DNA of 44,503 nucleotides, taken from CAYVUV01 sp964455095. GTDB taxonomy: Bacteria > Desulfobacterota > Binatia > HRBIN30 > CADEER01. Below are positions 1 through 8,130 of the stretch, piece after piece (within the stretch, counting starts at the first letter, position 1; every line of letters begins with the position of its first letter). The notes beneath the pieces were generated by a model. The model worked only from the letters and a program-made list of their open reading frames with translations, ran no database searches and was not told where the DNA came from. The stretch covers positions 1 to 44,503 of the forward strand of contig CAYVUV010000398.1 of assembly GCA_964455095.1 (NCBI GenBank), written 5' to 3'. A program made the translations under genes and the position numbers.

Positions 1-76
1 CCCGCTCAAGTCCAAGATGCTGCAGGACATGACCTTCAAGGTCAACGGCAAGCCGCTCTGGACACCGGCCGCGTAG
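1..76 (+). CDS. Tail tube protein, C-terminal end (duplicate of 44363-44438)
   Basis: This is the last 24 codons plus stop of the tail tube gene, whose full copy lies at 44019-44438. It appears here only because the circular contig overlaps itself. It reads into the TAG at 74-76 with the ending TPAA. It should not be counted as a separate gene. Confidence 0.95.
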   Translation, partial: PLKSKMLQDMTFKVNGKPLWTPAA

Positions 77-141
77 TCGGCCTGGTTGACAGCCCCTCAT
101 TTCCTAGGAAGGCCCGATCGATGGAACTTACCGCCGAACAG
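1..141. repeat. 141-bp terminal direct repeat (left copy)
   Basis: Bases 1-141 are identical to 44363-44503. This is what an assembler leaves when it closes a circle; 141 is a common maximum k-mer length, so the overlap is probably an assembly artefact rather than a biological terminal repeat. The true unit length would be 44,362 bp. Confidence 0.97.
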
Positions 142-498
142 ATCCTCGGCGCCGACGATCTGCCGTTGCAACGCTGCGACTGTCCCGAGTGGGGCGGCCA
201 CATCTATGTCAAGACGCTCGACTCGCTCGAGCGCGCCGCGCTCGACGCCGCGCTCTGGGGTGACAAGGAGCTCGACGAAAACAAGCGTCCGGCCATTCTG
301 CTGGCGCACTGCGGGTGCAACGCGGCCCGCGAGCTGCTGTTTACCAGTAGCCAGGCCGAAGCGCTGGCCAAGAAGAACGGCCTGCGCGTGGCCGAGCTGG
401 CCCGGGTGGCGCAGCGACTGAATTACATCAGCGAAGCCCGCGCGAAGGAAATCGAAAAAAACTCCGAGACCCAGCCGAGCGATTCTGGCACCGCCTGA
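121..498 (+). CDS. Tail assembly chaperone, G-like (zero-frame product)
   Basis: A 125-residue protein lying between the tail tube gene and the tape measure gene, the standard place for the lambda G / GT tail assembly chaperones. In that family the short form and a frameshifted long form coat the tape measure protein and recruit tail tube subunits. The sequence is acidic and helical, with no enzyme motif. A TAGGAAGG ribosome site lies about 10 bases before the ATG. A heptamer A AAA AAC sits in frame at 456-462, 12 codons before the stop, and the -1 frame beyond it is open into the next gene. The family assignment rests on position and the frameshift architecture. Confidence 0.85.
   Translation: MELTAEQILGADDLPLQRCDCPEWGGHIYVKTLDSLERAALDAALWGDKELDENKRPAILLAHCGCNAARELLFTSSQAEALAKKNGLRVAELARVAQRLNYISEARAKEIEKNSETQPSDSGTA
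456..462 (+). promoter_or_regulatory. Programmed -1 ribosomal frameshift site (A AAA AAC)
   Basis: The heptamer fits X XXY YYZ exactly in the reading frame of the upstream gene (codons GAA AAA AAC). After a -1 slip, reading resumes at 462 as LRDPAERFWHRLTRALGHRS and runs without a stop into the downstream reading frame ending at 815. The fusion would be 231 residues. The A7 run is conspicuous in such GC-rich DNA. Confidence 0.88.
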
Positions 499-521
499 CG
501 CGCGCGCTGGGGCATCGCAGT

Positions 522-815
522 GTGAAGGCCTGCAAGCGGGCGATCTCGCCGGAGGAGTTCTATGCCTGGCGGGTGTGTTACCGCCACGAACCGTTCGGCG
601 ATGAAGTCCGCCAGCTGGCGCTGTTGGCGATGCTGCTGTTCAACGCCAATCGGGGGCCCGACGTCGACGCGCGGTCGATCGACGACTTCCTGCCAGTGAG
701 GCCACCGCGGCGGCGCCCACGTCGGCGACCGTGGCGAGAGATCAAAGCGAAACTAGCCGCCTATTCCGCGCAGCTCGACGCGGCCATTGAGGGGCAGCGA
801 CAGGAGTTTAAGTAA
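522..815 (+). CDS. Tail assembly chaperone T-domain (frameshift extension, GT)
   Basis: This segment has a possible GTG start at 522 but no clear ribosome site there, and its frame is open back to the slippery site at 456-462. It is therefore most likely translated only as the C-terminal part of a G-T fusion made by -1 frameshifting. It contains ISPEEFYAWRVCYRHEPFGD, which resembles the conserved T-domain motif of tail chaperones (xxxEFxxWxxYYxxEPFG), followed by an Arg/Pro-rich stretch. It ends 2 bases before the tape measure start. Independent initiation at 522 cannot be excluded. Confidence 0.82.
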   Translation: MKACKRAISPEEFYAWRVCYRHEPFGDEVRQLALLAMLLFNANRGPDVDARSIDDFLPVRPPRRRPRRRPWREIKAKLAAYSAQLDAAIEGQRQEFK

Positions 816-817
816 GC

Positions 818-3328
818 ATGTCGGCGCCGGCGGGAGCGATCAACGCCTATCTGGGGCTGCAGCACGATCAATTCTCGCGCGGCATTCGCCAGGCGGAGAA
901 GGAGGCCCTCGGCTTTACCCGGAGCCTGCAAGTGCAGGCGGCAACGTATGGCCAGAGCGCTCGCGAGGCCAAGCTCTACGAGCTTCAGTTGCGCGGGGCC
1001 AGCGCGGCGACGATCGCCCAGGCCCGCGCCATCGAGCAGCACGTCGCCATGATGGAGCGGGAGCGATCCGCGCAGTCGCAGCGGCAAAGCGCCGATGCCG
1101 ACGGCGACGCCTTTATCGAATCGTTGCGCCAGCAGATCGCCACGCTGGGCATGACCTCGCGCGAGATCAAGCTTTACGAGCTGGCCCAGCGCGGCGCCCT
1201 GAAGGGAACCCTCGAAGCGGCCGCGGCGCTGGAGAAGGATCTGGCATTCTTGGAGCGCAAGCGGGCAGCGACCCAGGCCGCGGCGGCGGCCGAGCAGCAG
1301 CTCAAGCAAGAGTCGGAGCAACTCGTCGCCAGCCTCAGGCTGCAGGCCGAAACGTTCGGCATGTCGGCCCGCCAAGCGCAGATCTACGCGCTGGAGCAGA
1401 AAGGAGCCAGCGCAGCCACCATCGCCCAAGCCCGCTCGATCGACGGGCAACTTACGTCGCTCGAACAACAGCGGGCGAAGGAGCAGGCGGCCGCGGCGGC
1501 GGCCAAGCAACTGACCCACGATTCGCAGCAGCTGGTCAATTCGCTGCGGATGGAAGCGGCCACGTTCGGCATGTCGAGCCGCCAGGCCCGCATCTATGAA
1601 ATGCAAATGCGCGGCGCCAGCGCGGCGACCCTGGCCGACGCGCGCGCGCTCGATCGCCACATCGCGGCGCTGGAGCGCGACAGGGCGGCCCAGCAGCGAT
1701 CGATTTCCGCCCGGCGGGAATTCCTCGGCGCCGCCGGGTTCGGGCGGCTCGGAATGCTGCTCGAGGGTGGCCCTGCGGCGATGGGGGTGATCGCCGGCGG
1801 GGCGATCGCGGCCACCGCGGCGGTCGTCGGGCTCGGCGTCGCCGGCTCGGCCGTCGCCATGAAGCTGGCCGCCGACTTCGAGCAGGTGCAGGTCGCCTTT
1901 CGGGTCATCATCGGCAATGCCCAGATGGCCGACGACGTCTTGCTGCAGATTCGCCAGTTCGCCAACGCCACGCCGTTCGAGTTCGGCGAGCTGGCCGGCG
2001 GCGCCAAGCAACTGGCGGCCTACGGTATCGAAGCCCGTCAACTCGTGCCGACGTTGCGGATGTTGGGCGACTTGTCCGCTGGTCTCAACATTCCGATCGG
2101 CGAACTGGCCGACCTCTACGGCCGCAACCGGGCCCAGCAGCGGCTCTACACGCGCGACCTCAACGAGTTCATGGGGCGCGGCATCCCGCTGCTCGAAGAG
2201 TTCGCCAAGATGTTTGGCAAGACCACGCCCGAGATCCGGGCGATGGTCGAAGACGGGCAGATCTATTTCAGCGATCTGCAACAGGCCCTCATTAACCTTA
2301 CCGAAGAAGGGGGGCGGTTCGCCGGTTTGACCGAGGAGCAATCGAAGACCGTGCTCGGCCGCTGGTCGACGATGAAAGACGCCGCGCTGGAGTCGATGCG
2401 CACCATCGGCGAAACGCTCAACGAAGGGCTCGACACCGCCAGCTTCCTGCAAGACGTCGGCACCTACTTCGAAATGATCGCCGACGGCGCGCGCATCGCG
2501 CAACCCGCGATCAGCAACTTTTTCAAGGAATTCCGCGAAGGGCGCGGCTGGCTGGCGGCGATCGCCCCGGCGATCTCCAAGCTGCTCGCCAAATTCCACG
2601 ACGAGGCCGAAGAGTATCGCGAATTCCAGGAGAAGCAAAAGAAGTCGCAGGACGAGGAGAAGGTCAAGCCCGACGCGAAGGCCGACCTGGAAGCGCAACA
2701 GCGCGATGCAGAGCGGGCCAAGACGGCCAAGGAGGAAGACGAGCGGCTCGCCAAAGACGGGCAACGCGTGCACGAGGAAAACCGCACCGCGCAGGAGAAG
2801 TACGCCGACGAGCTCCAGCGACTGACCACGCTGCTCGAGGCCGAGAAGATCTCGATGGAGGATTACAACCGCGCCCGCGACAAGGCGAAGAAGGAATTCG
2901 AGGAGAGTACTCCCGAGTGGAAGGCCCGTCAGGAGGCGGAGAAGAAAGCCAGGCAAGAGCAGGAAGCGCTGGCTCGCGAAGGCCGCTCGCTGATCGAGCA
3001 CATGCGCACGCCGCAGGAGAAGTTCGACGCGCTGGTGGCCGACTACGAGCGACTGCTGGCGGCCGGCGCCATCGATCAGACCACTTACGACCGCGCCGTC
3101 GCCGCGGCCGAGAAAGATCTCGCCGGCGGTGGCCAGGCCGAACAGCGCTTCGCCGGGGCCGCCGAGATCGGCAGCACCGAGTGGTATTCGGCCCTGATCC
3201 GCGGCAACGGCAATCCGCTGGAGAAGGAACACTTGCAGGTCGACAAGGAGACGCTGAAAGAAACCAAGAAGATCGTCGGCGAGATGGAGAAATTCAGCGC
3301 GCGGCCCGTCGTGGTGGAGCTGCTCTAG
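818..3328 (+). CDS. Tail tape measure protein
   Basis: An 836-residue protein that would set tail length and help DNA passage through the membrane. Four degenerate repeats near residues 45-275 carry the pattern (T/L)(F/Y)GMSxRxxxIYExxxRGASAATxAxARAID. A hydrophobic Gly/Ala-rich segment lies around residues 315-350. A tape-measure core follows at about 355-530, with the phrases FEQVQVAFRVIIGNAQMAD and NPIGELADLYGRNRAQQRLY-like sequence (NIPIGELADLYGRNRAQQRL). The remaining 300 residues are charged coiled coil rich in Glu, Lys and Ala. It directly follows the chaperone pair and ends one base before the next gene. A long open frame on the opposite strand is a composition artefact. Confidence 0.95.
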   Translation: MSAPAGAINAYLGLQHDQFSRGIRQAEKEALGFTRSLQVQAATYGQSAREAKLYELQLRGASAATIAQARAIEQHVAMMERERSAQSQRQSADADGDAFIESLRQQIATLGMTSREIKLYELAQRGALKGTLEAAAALEKDLAFLERKRAATQAAAAAEQQLKQESEQLVASLRLQAETFGMSARQAQIYALEQKGASAATIAQARSIDGQLTSLEQQRAKEQAAAAAAKQLTHDSQQLVNSLRMEAATFGMSSRQARIYEMQMRGASAATLADARALDRHIAALERDRAAQQRSISARREFLGAAGFGRLGMLLEGGPAAMGVIAGGAIAATAAVVGLGVAGSAVAMKLAADFEQVQVAFRVIIGNAQMADDVLLQIRQFANATPFEFGELAGGAKQLAAYGIEARQLVPTLRMLGDLSAGLNIPIGELADLYGRNRAQQRLYTRDLNEFMGRGIPLLEEFAKMFGKTTPEIRAMVEDGQIYFSDLQQALINLTEEGGRFAGLTEEQSKTVLGRWSTMKDAALESMRTIGETLNEGLDTASFLQDVGTYFEMIADGARIAQPAISNFFKEFREGRGWLAAIAPAISKLLAKFHDEAEEYREFQEKQKKSQDEEKVKPDAKADLEAQQRDAERAKTAKEEDERLAKDGQRVHEENRTAQEKYADELQRLTTLLEAEKISMEDYNRARDKAKKEFEESTPEWKARQEAEKKARQEQEALAREGRSLIEHMRTPQEKFDALVADYERLLAAGAIDQTTYDRAVAAAEKDLAGGGQAEQRFAGAAEIGSTEWYSALIRGNGNPLEKEHLQVDKETLKETKKIVGEMEKFSARPVVVELL

Positions 3329-4174
3329 ATGGCCACCATCACCGAACACAACGAGTCACCTAGCGGCGGCGACGTGCAGGAGCAATTCGGCCGCAAGTAT
3401 CGCCGGCACTTCATCGTCGACACCGGCAACGAAACGTTGGGCCCGGCTTACGTGATGAGCCTGGGTGGTCTGCCGGCGCTGTTCGCCCCCTATGCGTATG
3501 GCGGCGAGTCGGATGCCGGCGCGCTGGTGACCAACCGCGACTTCAAGCGGCGTTCCGGCGCGCGCCACATCTGGGATGTCGAGATCGAGTACTCGACCAA
3601 GTCGCTAGAGCCGGGTCAGCAAAACGACAATCCGACGGAACGGCCGCCCGACGTCGCCTGGGAAAGTGAGCGCGTCGAGGAAGTCGCCGACCTCGATCGT
3701 AACGGCAACCCGATCCTCAACACGGCGGGGCAGCCGTACGATCCGCCGCTGATGCGCGACTACAAGTTGCGGACGTTGGTCTACACGCGCAATGAGCCGA
3801 CGTTCGACTGGTCGCTGTCGCTGGACTACGAGGACACGATCAACTCCTCGACGTTTTTGGGCAAGCCCGCCTTCACCTGGCGGGTGTTGGACATCGACGC
3901 TCGCCGCGCGTTCGAAGAAGGGGAGCTCTTCTGGGTCGTGACCTACCGGCTGCAATACAAGCGCCGCGGCTGGAAGCGCAAGGTGATGAGCCTCGGCTTC
4001 AAAGACAAAGACGGCAAGGAAATCCTCGACGAGCACGGCAATCGCCCCAGCGAGCCGTGGAAGCTCGACGCCAACGGCGACCCGATCAAGGCGGCCGGCG
4101 CGCCGGGCCACACGCAGACGTTTGAAATCTTCGACCACGTCGACTTCACGCCCTTAAACATCACGGGGATCTGA
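3329..4174 (+). CDS. Probable distal tail protein
   Basis: A 281-residue protein whose ATG directly abuts the tape measure stop. The position fits a distal tail or baseplate hub component. The sequence is mostly polar beta-type, with many aromatic and Asp/Asn residues and internal phrases such as RDYKLRTLVYTRNEPTFDW and YRLQYKRRGWKRKVMS. There is no membrane segment and no enzyme signature. I do not recognise a specific family; the role is inferred from synteny with siphovirus tail modules. Confidence 0.6.
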   Translation: MATITEHNESPSGGDVQEQFGRKYRRHFIVDTGNETLGPAYVMSLGGLPALFAPYAYGGESDAGALVTNRDFKRRSGARHIWDVEIEYSTKSLEPGQQNDNPTERPPDVAWESERVEEVADLDRNGNPILNTAGQPYDPPLMRDYKLRTLVYTRNEPTFDWSLSLDYEDTINSSTFLGKPAFTWRVLDIDARRAFEEGELFWVVTYRLQYKRRGWKRKVMSLGFKDKDGKEILDEHGNRPSEPWKLDANGDPIKAAGAPGHTQTFEIFDHVDFTPLNITGI

Positions 4175-4176
4175 GC

Positions 4177-4545
4177 ATGGGTCAGGTAGTTTTTCCCGAC
4201 GACATTCATGCACCGAACATGACGTGTGACACGATCAAGGCGCGCAGTCCCTGCATCAGCAACGCCATGATCGAGGCCGGCGCCGCGATCGCCGCCAGCA
4301 AGCTCGTGCACCGCTACAACGCCAGGCACGGCCAAAAAGGTGGCACCGACGTCGCGAGCGAGACGATGGGGGTCCACACGTTCCGCGCCGCCGGCACGAT
4401 CGTGGCGGTCGAGGTGGTCCCCCTGGTGGCGCCGACCGGTGGCAACAAGCAGTTCACCGTCGACGTCAAGCTCGGCAACGCCTCGACCGGCAGCCAGGGG
4501 CAAGGCGTGCTGGTGAACGTGCACGTCGAAGAGCAGCCGGCGTAG
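4177..4545 (+). CDS. Small tail-module protein of unknown function
   Basis: A 122-residue protein starting 2 bases after the preceding stop, so the two are probably translated together. Three cysteines lie near the N-terminus (MTCDTIKARSPCIS) and the rest is beta-rich, with VEVVPLVAPTGGNKQFTVDV. No known motif was recognised. Its place between the distal tail protein and the tail fibre suggests a structural part of the tail tip. Confidence 0.6.
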   Translation: MGQVVFPDDIHAPNMTCDTIKARSPCISNAMIEAGAAIAASKLVHRYNARHGQKGGTDVASETMGVHTFRAAGTIVAVEVVPLVAPTGGNKQFTVDVKLGNASTGSQGQGVLVNVHVEEQPA

Positions 4546-4566
4546 TCGACGGTGCAAGGGGCACGC

Positions 4567-6321
4567 ATGCCAGCCAGCGGCGATCGCGAAGGAGTGGAAA
4601 TCTCGCGCGGTTCCGCGCGCGCCATCGCCCGGCATTTGCGCCAGGCGCGGCGCGGCGACGATCGGCGCGGAGACGGTGTCCCGCCGCGCCGCGAAATTGT
4701 CGGCGGTCCGCGGATGCCCAAGCTCGGCCGGGCCGTCGGCGCCGTCAGTGCTAACACCACGGGGACCTTCGCCGTCTACCAGGGGCACCCCAAGGGCTCC
4801 GAGAGCGCCAGCGGCGAATCGATCGAGGCCATGAACTACGGCAGTGCGCTGCCGAACAACACCTGGGTGCTGCTGCATCACAACGGTTTCGAGTGGTACA
4901 CGGTCGATCGCTTCGGCGCCGTCGACCTGGCAGTCTTCTACCTCAACGATCAGCTCCCGCAGTTCGGCTCCGCGTCGGCCACGCTCTGCGTGTGGGACGG
5001 CGATAGCTGGGAGCCGGGCCCGGGCGACCCCGTCACGGTCTACGACGTCGCCGGCAGCGGGCCGGCCAACCAGTCGGACAAAGGGGTAGCCTGGCTGGCG
5101 CCGTCGGGGCGCTGGGAAATCATCGAGCTGCCGGCGCAGACCACGCCGCTGCAACCGTTCTATCTGAACGAGTACCTGGCGAAGGGGGGCAGCGCATCGG
5201 CTACCCTCGTCACCCCTTCGGGCGGCATCGACAGCGAGTGGGTCGCCGATGGCCCGAACATCACGGTGCTCGACACGGCCGCGCGGTTCGGGCCGGCCGG
5301 GCCGGGCCACCGCGGCGTCGCAGCGCGGATCGTCGTCGATGACAATCCCGACCACGATTACTGGATCGTCTTTTCGCTCGACGAGACCAAGCTGCACTGG
5401 GCCAAGGCGACCAGCAACTGGGTGCGCGTCGTCGGCATGAATCTTTCCTACGTCGATTGCGAGCTGGTGACCGATTCCGGCGGCGCCACCACGATCGACG
5501 ATGCCGACGAAAACCCGATCGAGGTCCGCGTCTACCTGCCCAGCGACTGCGCGGCCGACCCCGGCAGCCGCATCGAACCCAACGTTCGCGCGGGCATGGT
5601 GATCTGTTTCGGCTACGACGACAACGGCGTGGCGTTCAGCAACGATCCGGCGGTCTACGACGATCCGATCTGGACGATGAAGATGTCCAACGCCGAGTCG
5701 GTCGCCTCGCTACGCGGCGGCTGGCGCAACGTCTCCGACATGGCGGGCCGCGTGCCGCTGGGGGTCGACACCGGCGGTGGTGCCGCCGACGAGTTCTATG
5801 AGGGAGATCCCAGCACCGTCGGCGCCACCGGCGGCGTCACGCATCACAAAGACCCGGATCACACGTTCACGCCGACGGGCGAATTCTCCGGATCGGCCTC
5901 GGGCAGCGCGTCGCTCACCGGCGGCGGAATCAGCGGCAGCGGGTCGCTGACCACCAGCAGCGAAGTCACCGGCATCAGCGTGGAAGATCACGATCCGCAC
6001 TATCACTCGCTGTTGTTCAGCACGCCGAAGGCCGGCAGCGGCGCCGTGGTCGATGTCGTCTACCCACTGGCCGTCGACACGACGACGGAGAAGGCCGCCG
6101 GCAGCCCGACCACACTCAGCCATACGGTCAACGATCCGGGGCACGATCACACGGTCGACGGCGCCGACATCGCCTCGCTGTTGAGCTTGACAGGGGACGT
6201 CGAGTTGACCGACCTTGAGGTTTCGGGCGACATCACCCTGGACGAGATCACGCTCACGCATCCCGACCGCACGGTGATCCAGCCCTGGCGCACGACCTGG
6301 TTCATCGAGAGGTTTGAATAG
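4567..6321 (+). CDS. Tail fibre / collar-like adhesin
   Basis: A 584-residue protein. The ATG at 4567 is preferred because AAGGGG lies 6 bases upstream; an in-frame GTG at 4552 would add 5 residues. The N-terminal third is basic, then comes a Gly/Ser/Asp-rich beta region with two repeated phrases, (F)YLNDQLPQFGSASATL and FYLNEYLAKGGSASATLV. The C-terminal 150 residues have low-complexity SGSASGSASL tracts and His-x-His motifs (DHDPHYHSL, DPGHDHTVDG) like those that bind metal in trimeric tail fibre tips. As the last large gene of the tail block it is the best receptor-binding candidate. Confidence 0.7.
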   Translation: MPASGDREGVEISRGSARAIARHLRQARRGDDRRGDGVPPRREIVGGPRMPKLGRAVGAVSANTTGTFAVYQGHPKGSESASGESIEAMNYGSALPNNTWVLLHHNGFEWYTVDRFGAVDLAVFYLNDQLPQFGSASATLCVWDGDSWEPGPGDPVTVYDVAGSGPANQSDKGVAWLAPSGRWEIIELPAQTTPLQPFYLNEYLAKGGSASATLVTPSGGIDSEWVADGPNITVLDTAARFGPAGPGHRGVAARIVVDDNPDHDYWIVFSLDETKLHWAKATSNWVRVVGMNLSYVDCELVTDSGGATTIDDADENPIEVRVYLPSDCAADPGSRIEPNVRAGMVICFGYDDNGVAFSNDPAVYDDPIWTMKMSNAESVASLRGGWRNVSDMAGRVPLGVDTGGGAADEFYEGDPSTVGATGGVTHHKDPDHTFTPTGEFSGSASGSASLTGGGISGSGSLTTSSEVTGISVEDHDPHYHSLLFSTPKAGSGAVVDVVYPLAVDTTTEKAAGSPTTLSHTVNDPGHDHTVDGADIASLLSLTGDVELTDLEVSGDITLDEITLTHPDRTVIQPWRTTWFIERFE

Positions 6322-6323
6322 CG

Positions 6324-6569
6324 ATGCGCCGTCTCTTTGCCCGCTTGTGGTGGCTGCTGACGGGGCGCGCCAAGCGCTCGTGCGGCGCGTGCGCCTGCTG
6401 GGTGCCGATTCCCGGCGTCGTACAACGAGGCCGCACCGTGGGAACCTGTCGGGCTCGCGCGCTGACCCGCTTGGACGCCGGCCGACTGCAACGCGACGAC
6501 TTGCCCCGCAGCGGCCAGCCGCTCAGTGCCAACGATCACTGGTGCTGGCACGACTTCGTGCCGCGCTAA
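6324..6569 (+). CDS. Small cysteine-rich protein at the end of the late block
   Basis: An 81-residue basic protein starting 2 bases after the tail fibre stop. The cysteines CGACACW, GTC and WCWHDF suggest a small metal-binding or disulphide fold. It is the last plus-strand gene of the late block, and its stop overlaps by 4 bases the stop of the minus-strand gene ending at 6566. No terminator separates the two converging operons. The function is unknown. Confidence 0.65.
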   Translation: MRRLFARLWWLLTGRAKRSCGACACWVPIPGVVQRGRTVGTCRARALTRLDAGRLQRDDLPRSGQPLSANDHWCWHDFVPR

Positions 6570-6757
6570 GATATCTTTGCTAGGCCGGCGGCAAAATCCT
6601 CGGCCGCCCAGGACCACTTCTCACGCTGCTCCTCCCCTAGCTGCTCAAACAGCCGGATGCCGAGCGCGAGCGTCTCGCGGGATGCCTTGCCGTCGTCGAG
6701 TGCGTCGTTAATGGCGAGGATGGCCACTTTCGCTTCTGCTTCGGTGATGGTGATCAT
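6566..6757 (-). CDS. Small helical protein of unknown function
   Basis: A 63-residue acidic, mostly helical protein (MITITEAEAKVAILAINDAL...). It is the last gene of a five-gene minus-strand cluster. Its start overlaps the upstream stop by 4 bases (ATGA), and its stop overlaps the converging late block by 4 bases. No motif was recognised. Confidence 0.65.
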   Translation of the reverse strand: MITITEAEAKVAILAINDALDDGKASRETLALGIRLFEQLGEEQREKWSWAAEDFAAGLAKIS

Positions 6758-6975
6758 GACTCAGTATTGCGCGGGAAGTACACGACCGTGGCTTGTTGCG
6801 GGAACTGATACTCGTCCTCGCTCGGTGTGTGCCGGCAGATCCAGCGCGGCTGCGCGAGCGATGCGAGGAATCGCTTGCCAAGGCTCGCCGAAGCGATCCG
6901 CACGATCCGCTTTCCCTCACCGCGCGGGCAGAACGAACGCAGTTGGCGCGGTGCCTGGTTTACGTCGCGCGACAT
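6754..6975 (-). CDS. Small basic protein of unknown function
   Basis: A 73-residue basic protein beginning MSRDV. Those first codons are part of a palindrome (6961-6976) that recurs four more times in the genome, so the start codon lies inside a likely regulatory site. The middle (IVRIASASLGKRFLASLAQP) is amphipathic. It sits 2 bases after the preceding stop and overlaps the next gene by 4 bases. No family was recognised, and the reading is less certain than for its neighbours. Confidence 0.5.
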   Translation of the reverse strand: MSRDVNQAPRQLRSFCPRGEGKRIVRIASASLGKRFLASLAQPRWICRHTPSEDEYQFPQQATVVYFPRNTES

Positions 6976-6976
6976 A
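6961..6976. repeat. GTCGCGCGAC palindrome, copy 1
   Basis: TACGTCGCGCGACATA. The 10-bp core is a perfect palindrome found at five dispersed sites in the window. Here it covers the start codon of the minus-strand gene 6754-6975. Confidence 0.8.
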
Positions 6977-6977
6977 A

Positions 6978-7208
6978 TCAGTGGGCCTCACGGTTGTGCG
7001 CATCGGCGGCCTCGAGTGCCTCGTATTCGGTCGCGAAAGGCCCCGCCCAGAAGCAGCATAGAAAGCGCGACAACCCTGGCAGCCGATACTTGATCGACGG
7101 GTCCGCCCCATCCAGTTCACTACCCGGCACTTCGATCGCCTCTAGCTTGTGGCGCAGATCGCAGCCGGCAAACCACTGCCCATTGATTTCAAGCACGTCC
7201 GCCTTCAT
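6978..7208 (-). CDS. Hypothetical protein of the minus-strand cluster
   Basis: A 76-residue protein (MKADVLEINGQWFAGCDLRH...) with aromatic and cysteine residues in FLCCFWAGPF and an acidic helical end. Its ATG overlaps the stop of the upstream gene by 4 bases, implying translational coupling. No motif was recognised. Confidence 0.65.
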   Translation of the reverse strand: MKADVLEINGQWFAGCDLRHKLEAIEVPGSELDGADPSIKYRLPGLSRFLCCFWAGPFATEYEALEAADAHNREAH

Positions 7209-7405
7209 GACTTCGATCCTTCAGGCGCCACCGGCACGTAGTCGGTGAAATCGTCGAGCTCGCTGTCGTCATCCCACCCCATCGTTTCGACAGAAAGCTG
7301 CTGGTTAAAGCGGTGCGCGACAACGCGAACAATCTGCCGGCCGCCTTTCAACTTGCTGGTGGCCCAGTAGTACCCCGGCTCGAGCTGCGGCGTGTCGGTG
7401 CTCAT
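7205..7405 (-). CDS. Hypothetical small protein (PGYYWA type)
   Basis: A 66-residue acidic protein: EPGYYWATSKLKGGRQIVRV, then a DDDSELDDFTDY acidic stretch. The EPGxYWA opening followed by a VxV strand is seen in many small phage and bacterial proteins of unknown function. The ATG at 7405 overlaps the TGA of the upstream gene (7402-7405). The function is unknown. Confidence 0.7.
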   Translation of the reverse strand: MSTDTPQLEPGYYWATSKLKGGRQIVRVVAHRFNQQLSVETMGWDDDSELDDFTDYVPVAPEGSKS

Positions 7406-7980
7406 GGCAGGATCGGTAGCGCGGGAGCCGGTTGGGGTGGTGTGAGGGCCGGGGCCGAAGTTGGCGCCGGCGTGGCCGGCGGCGGCAGGTAGCGCTGGCC
7501 GAGCCAAGGGATGAGCCAGGCCATCAACGGCGCCAGCACGATCACACTGAGGATCTCGACGCGACGGTACCAGGTCTCGCGCGACTTCCAAGCGCGATCT
7601 TCAGCGGCCTGATGTTCGCGCCACTCGCGATCGAGTTGTTGTTGCTCGCGTTGCGCCTCGAGCATCTGTTGAGCAACGAGCATTTCGCGGTGCTCCTTGG
7701 GGCTGAAGCCTTGCTGCCAGGGCGTGTACGCGCTGCAGGTGCGCTCTTCGGCCACGACTCCGGCATGCGCCTCGTCGGGCGACCATCCTCTGCAGTTGTT
7801 GATTTCGCGCTCCAGGTGCACGGCCCGCGCGAAGCAGATCGGGTCGGGGAAAAAGACGTGGTTGCCCTGCAACCAGCTCCCTCGGGTCTCCGAGCGCCGG
7901 TAGGCATCTTCGGCTTCGACGAGGTCGCGCGATCCTTGTTTGCGAAAGGCCAAATAGCCGCACTCGACGCACCGGGGCAT
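7402..7980 (-). CDS. Single-pass membrane protein with CxxC N-terminus and coiled coil
   Basis: A 192-residue protein; the ATG at 7980 has AAGGAG 7 bases upstream. It begins MPRCVECGYLAFRKQG, has two further cysteines near residues 50-65, then the phrase TPWQQGFSPKEHREML. A charged coiled coil, a hydrophobic segment (VIVLAPLMAWLIPWLG) and a Pro/Ala-rich tail follow. As I recall, the combination of xxWQQGFSPKEHREML with a coiled coil and a C-terminal membrane helix occurs in many chromosomal proteins of unknown function. It is the first gene of the coupled minus-strand cluster, so it may be a lysogeny-expressed accessory protein. Confidence 0.72.
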   Translation of the reverse strand: MPRCVECGYLAFRKQGSRDLVEAEDAYRRSETRGSWLQGNHVFFPDPICFARAVHLEREINNCRGWSPDEAHAGVVAEERTCSAYTPWQQGFSPKEHREMLVAQQMLEAQREQQQLDREWREHQAAEDRAWKSRETWYRRVEILSVIVLAPLMAWLIPWLGQRYLPPPATPAPTSAPALTPPQPAPALPILP

Positions 7981-8061
7981 GGCGCCGCTCCTTGCTGGGG
8001 CGAGCCGCGCGGCATACCATGCGCTTGTTACGTCCGCATGGGCCGCAAGGCTCAAATAGGG

Positions 8062-8092
8062 AAAGCCGCCCGTTTGCCGCGGGCGGCTTTTT
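8062..8092. terminator. Bidirectional intrinsic terminator
   Basis: An 11-bp stem AAAGCCGCCCG / CGGGCGGCTTT with a 7-base loop, ending in a T5 run on the plus strand and with weaker T content on the minus strand. It lies between the PEP-CTERM gene (minus, stop at 8131) and the next minus-strand gene, so it most plausibly ends the PEP-CTERM transcript. Confidence 0.75.
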
Positions 8093-8130
8093 CATTGTAG
8101 GGACTGACCTGGCCTTTTTCGGCGCGATCT

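Noticed and set aside
761..3349. 862-codon open frame on the minus strand opposite the tape measure gene
   Set aside because: High GC at third positions creates long antisense frames. The plus-strand protein has clear tape-measure motifs, and the antisense product is Leu/Arg-rich low complexity. The same applies to the long minus-strand frames at 3943-5397, 32670-33800 and 38732-40909.
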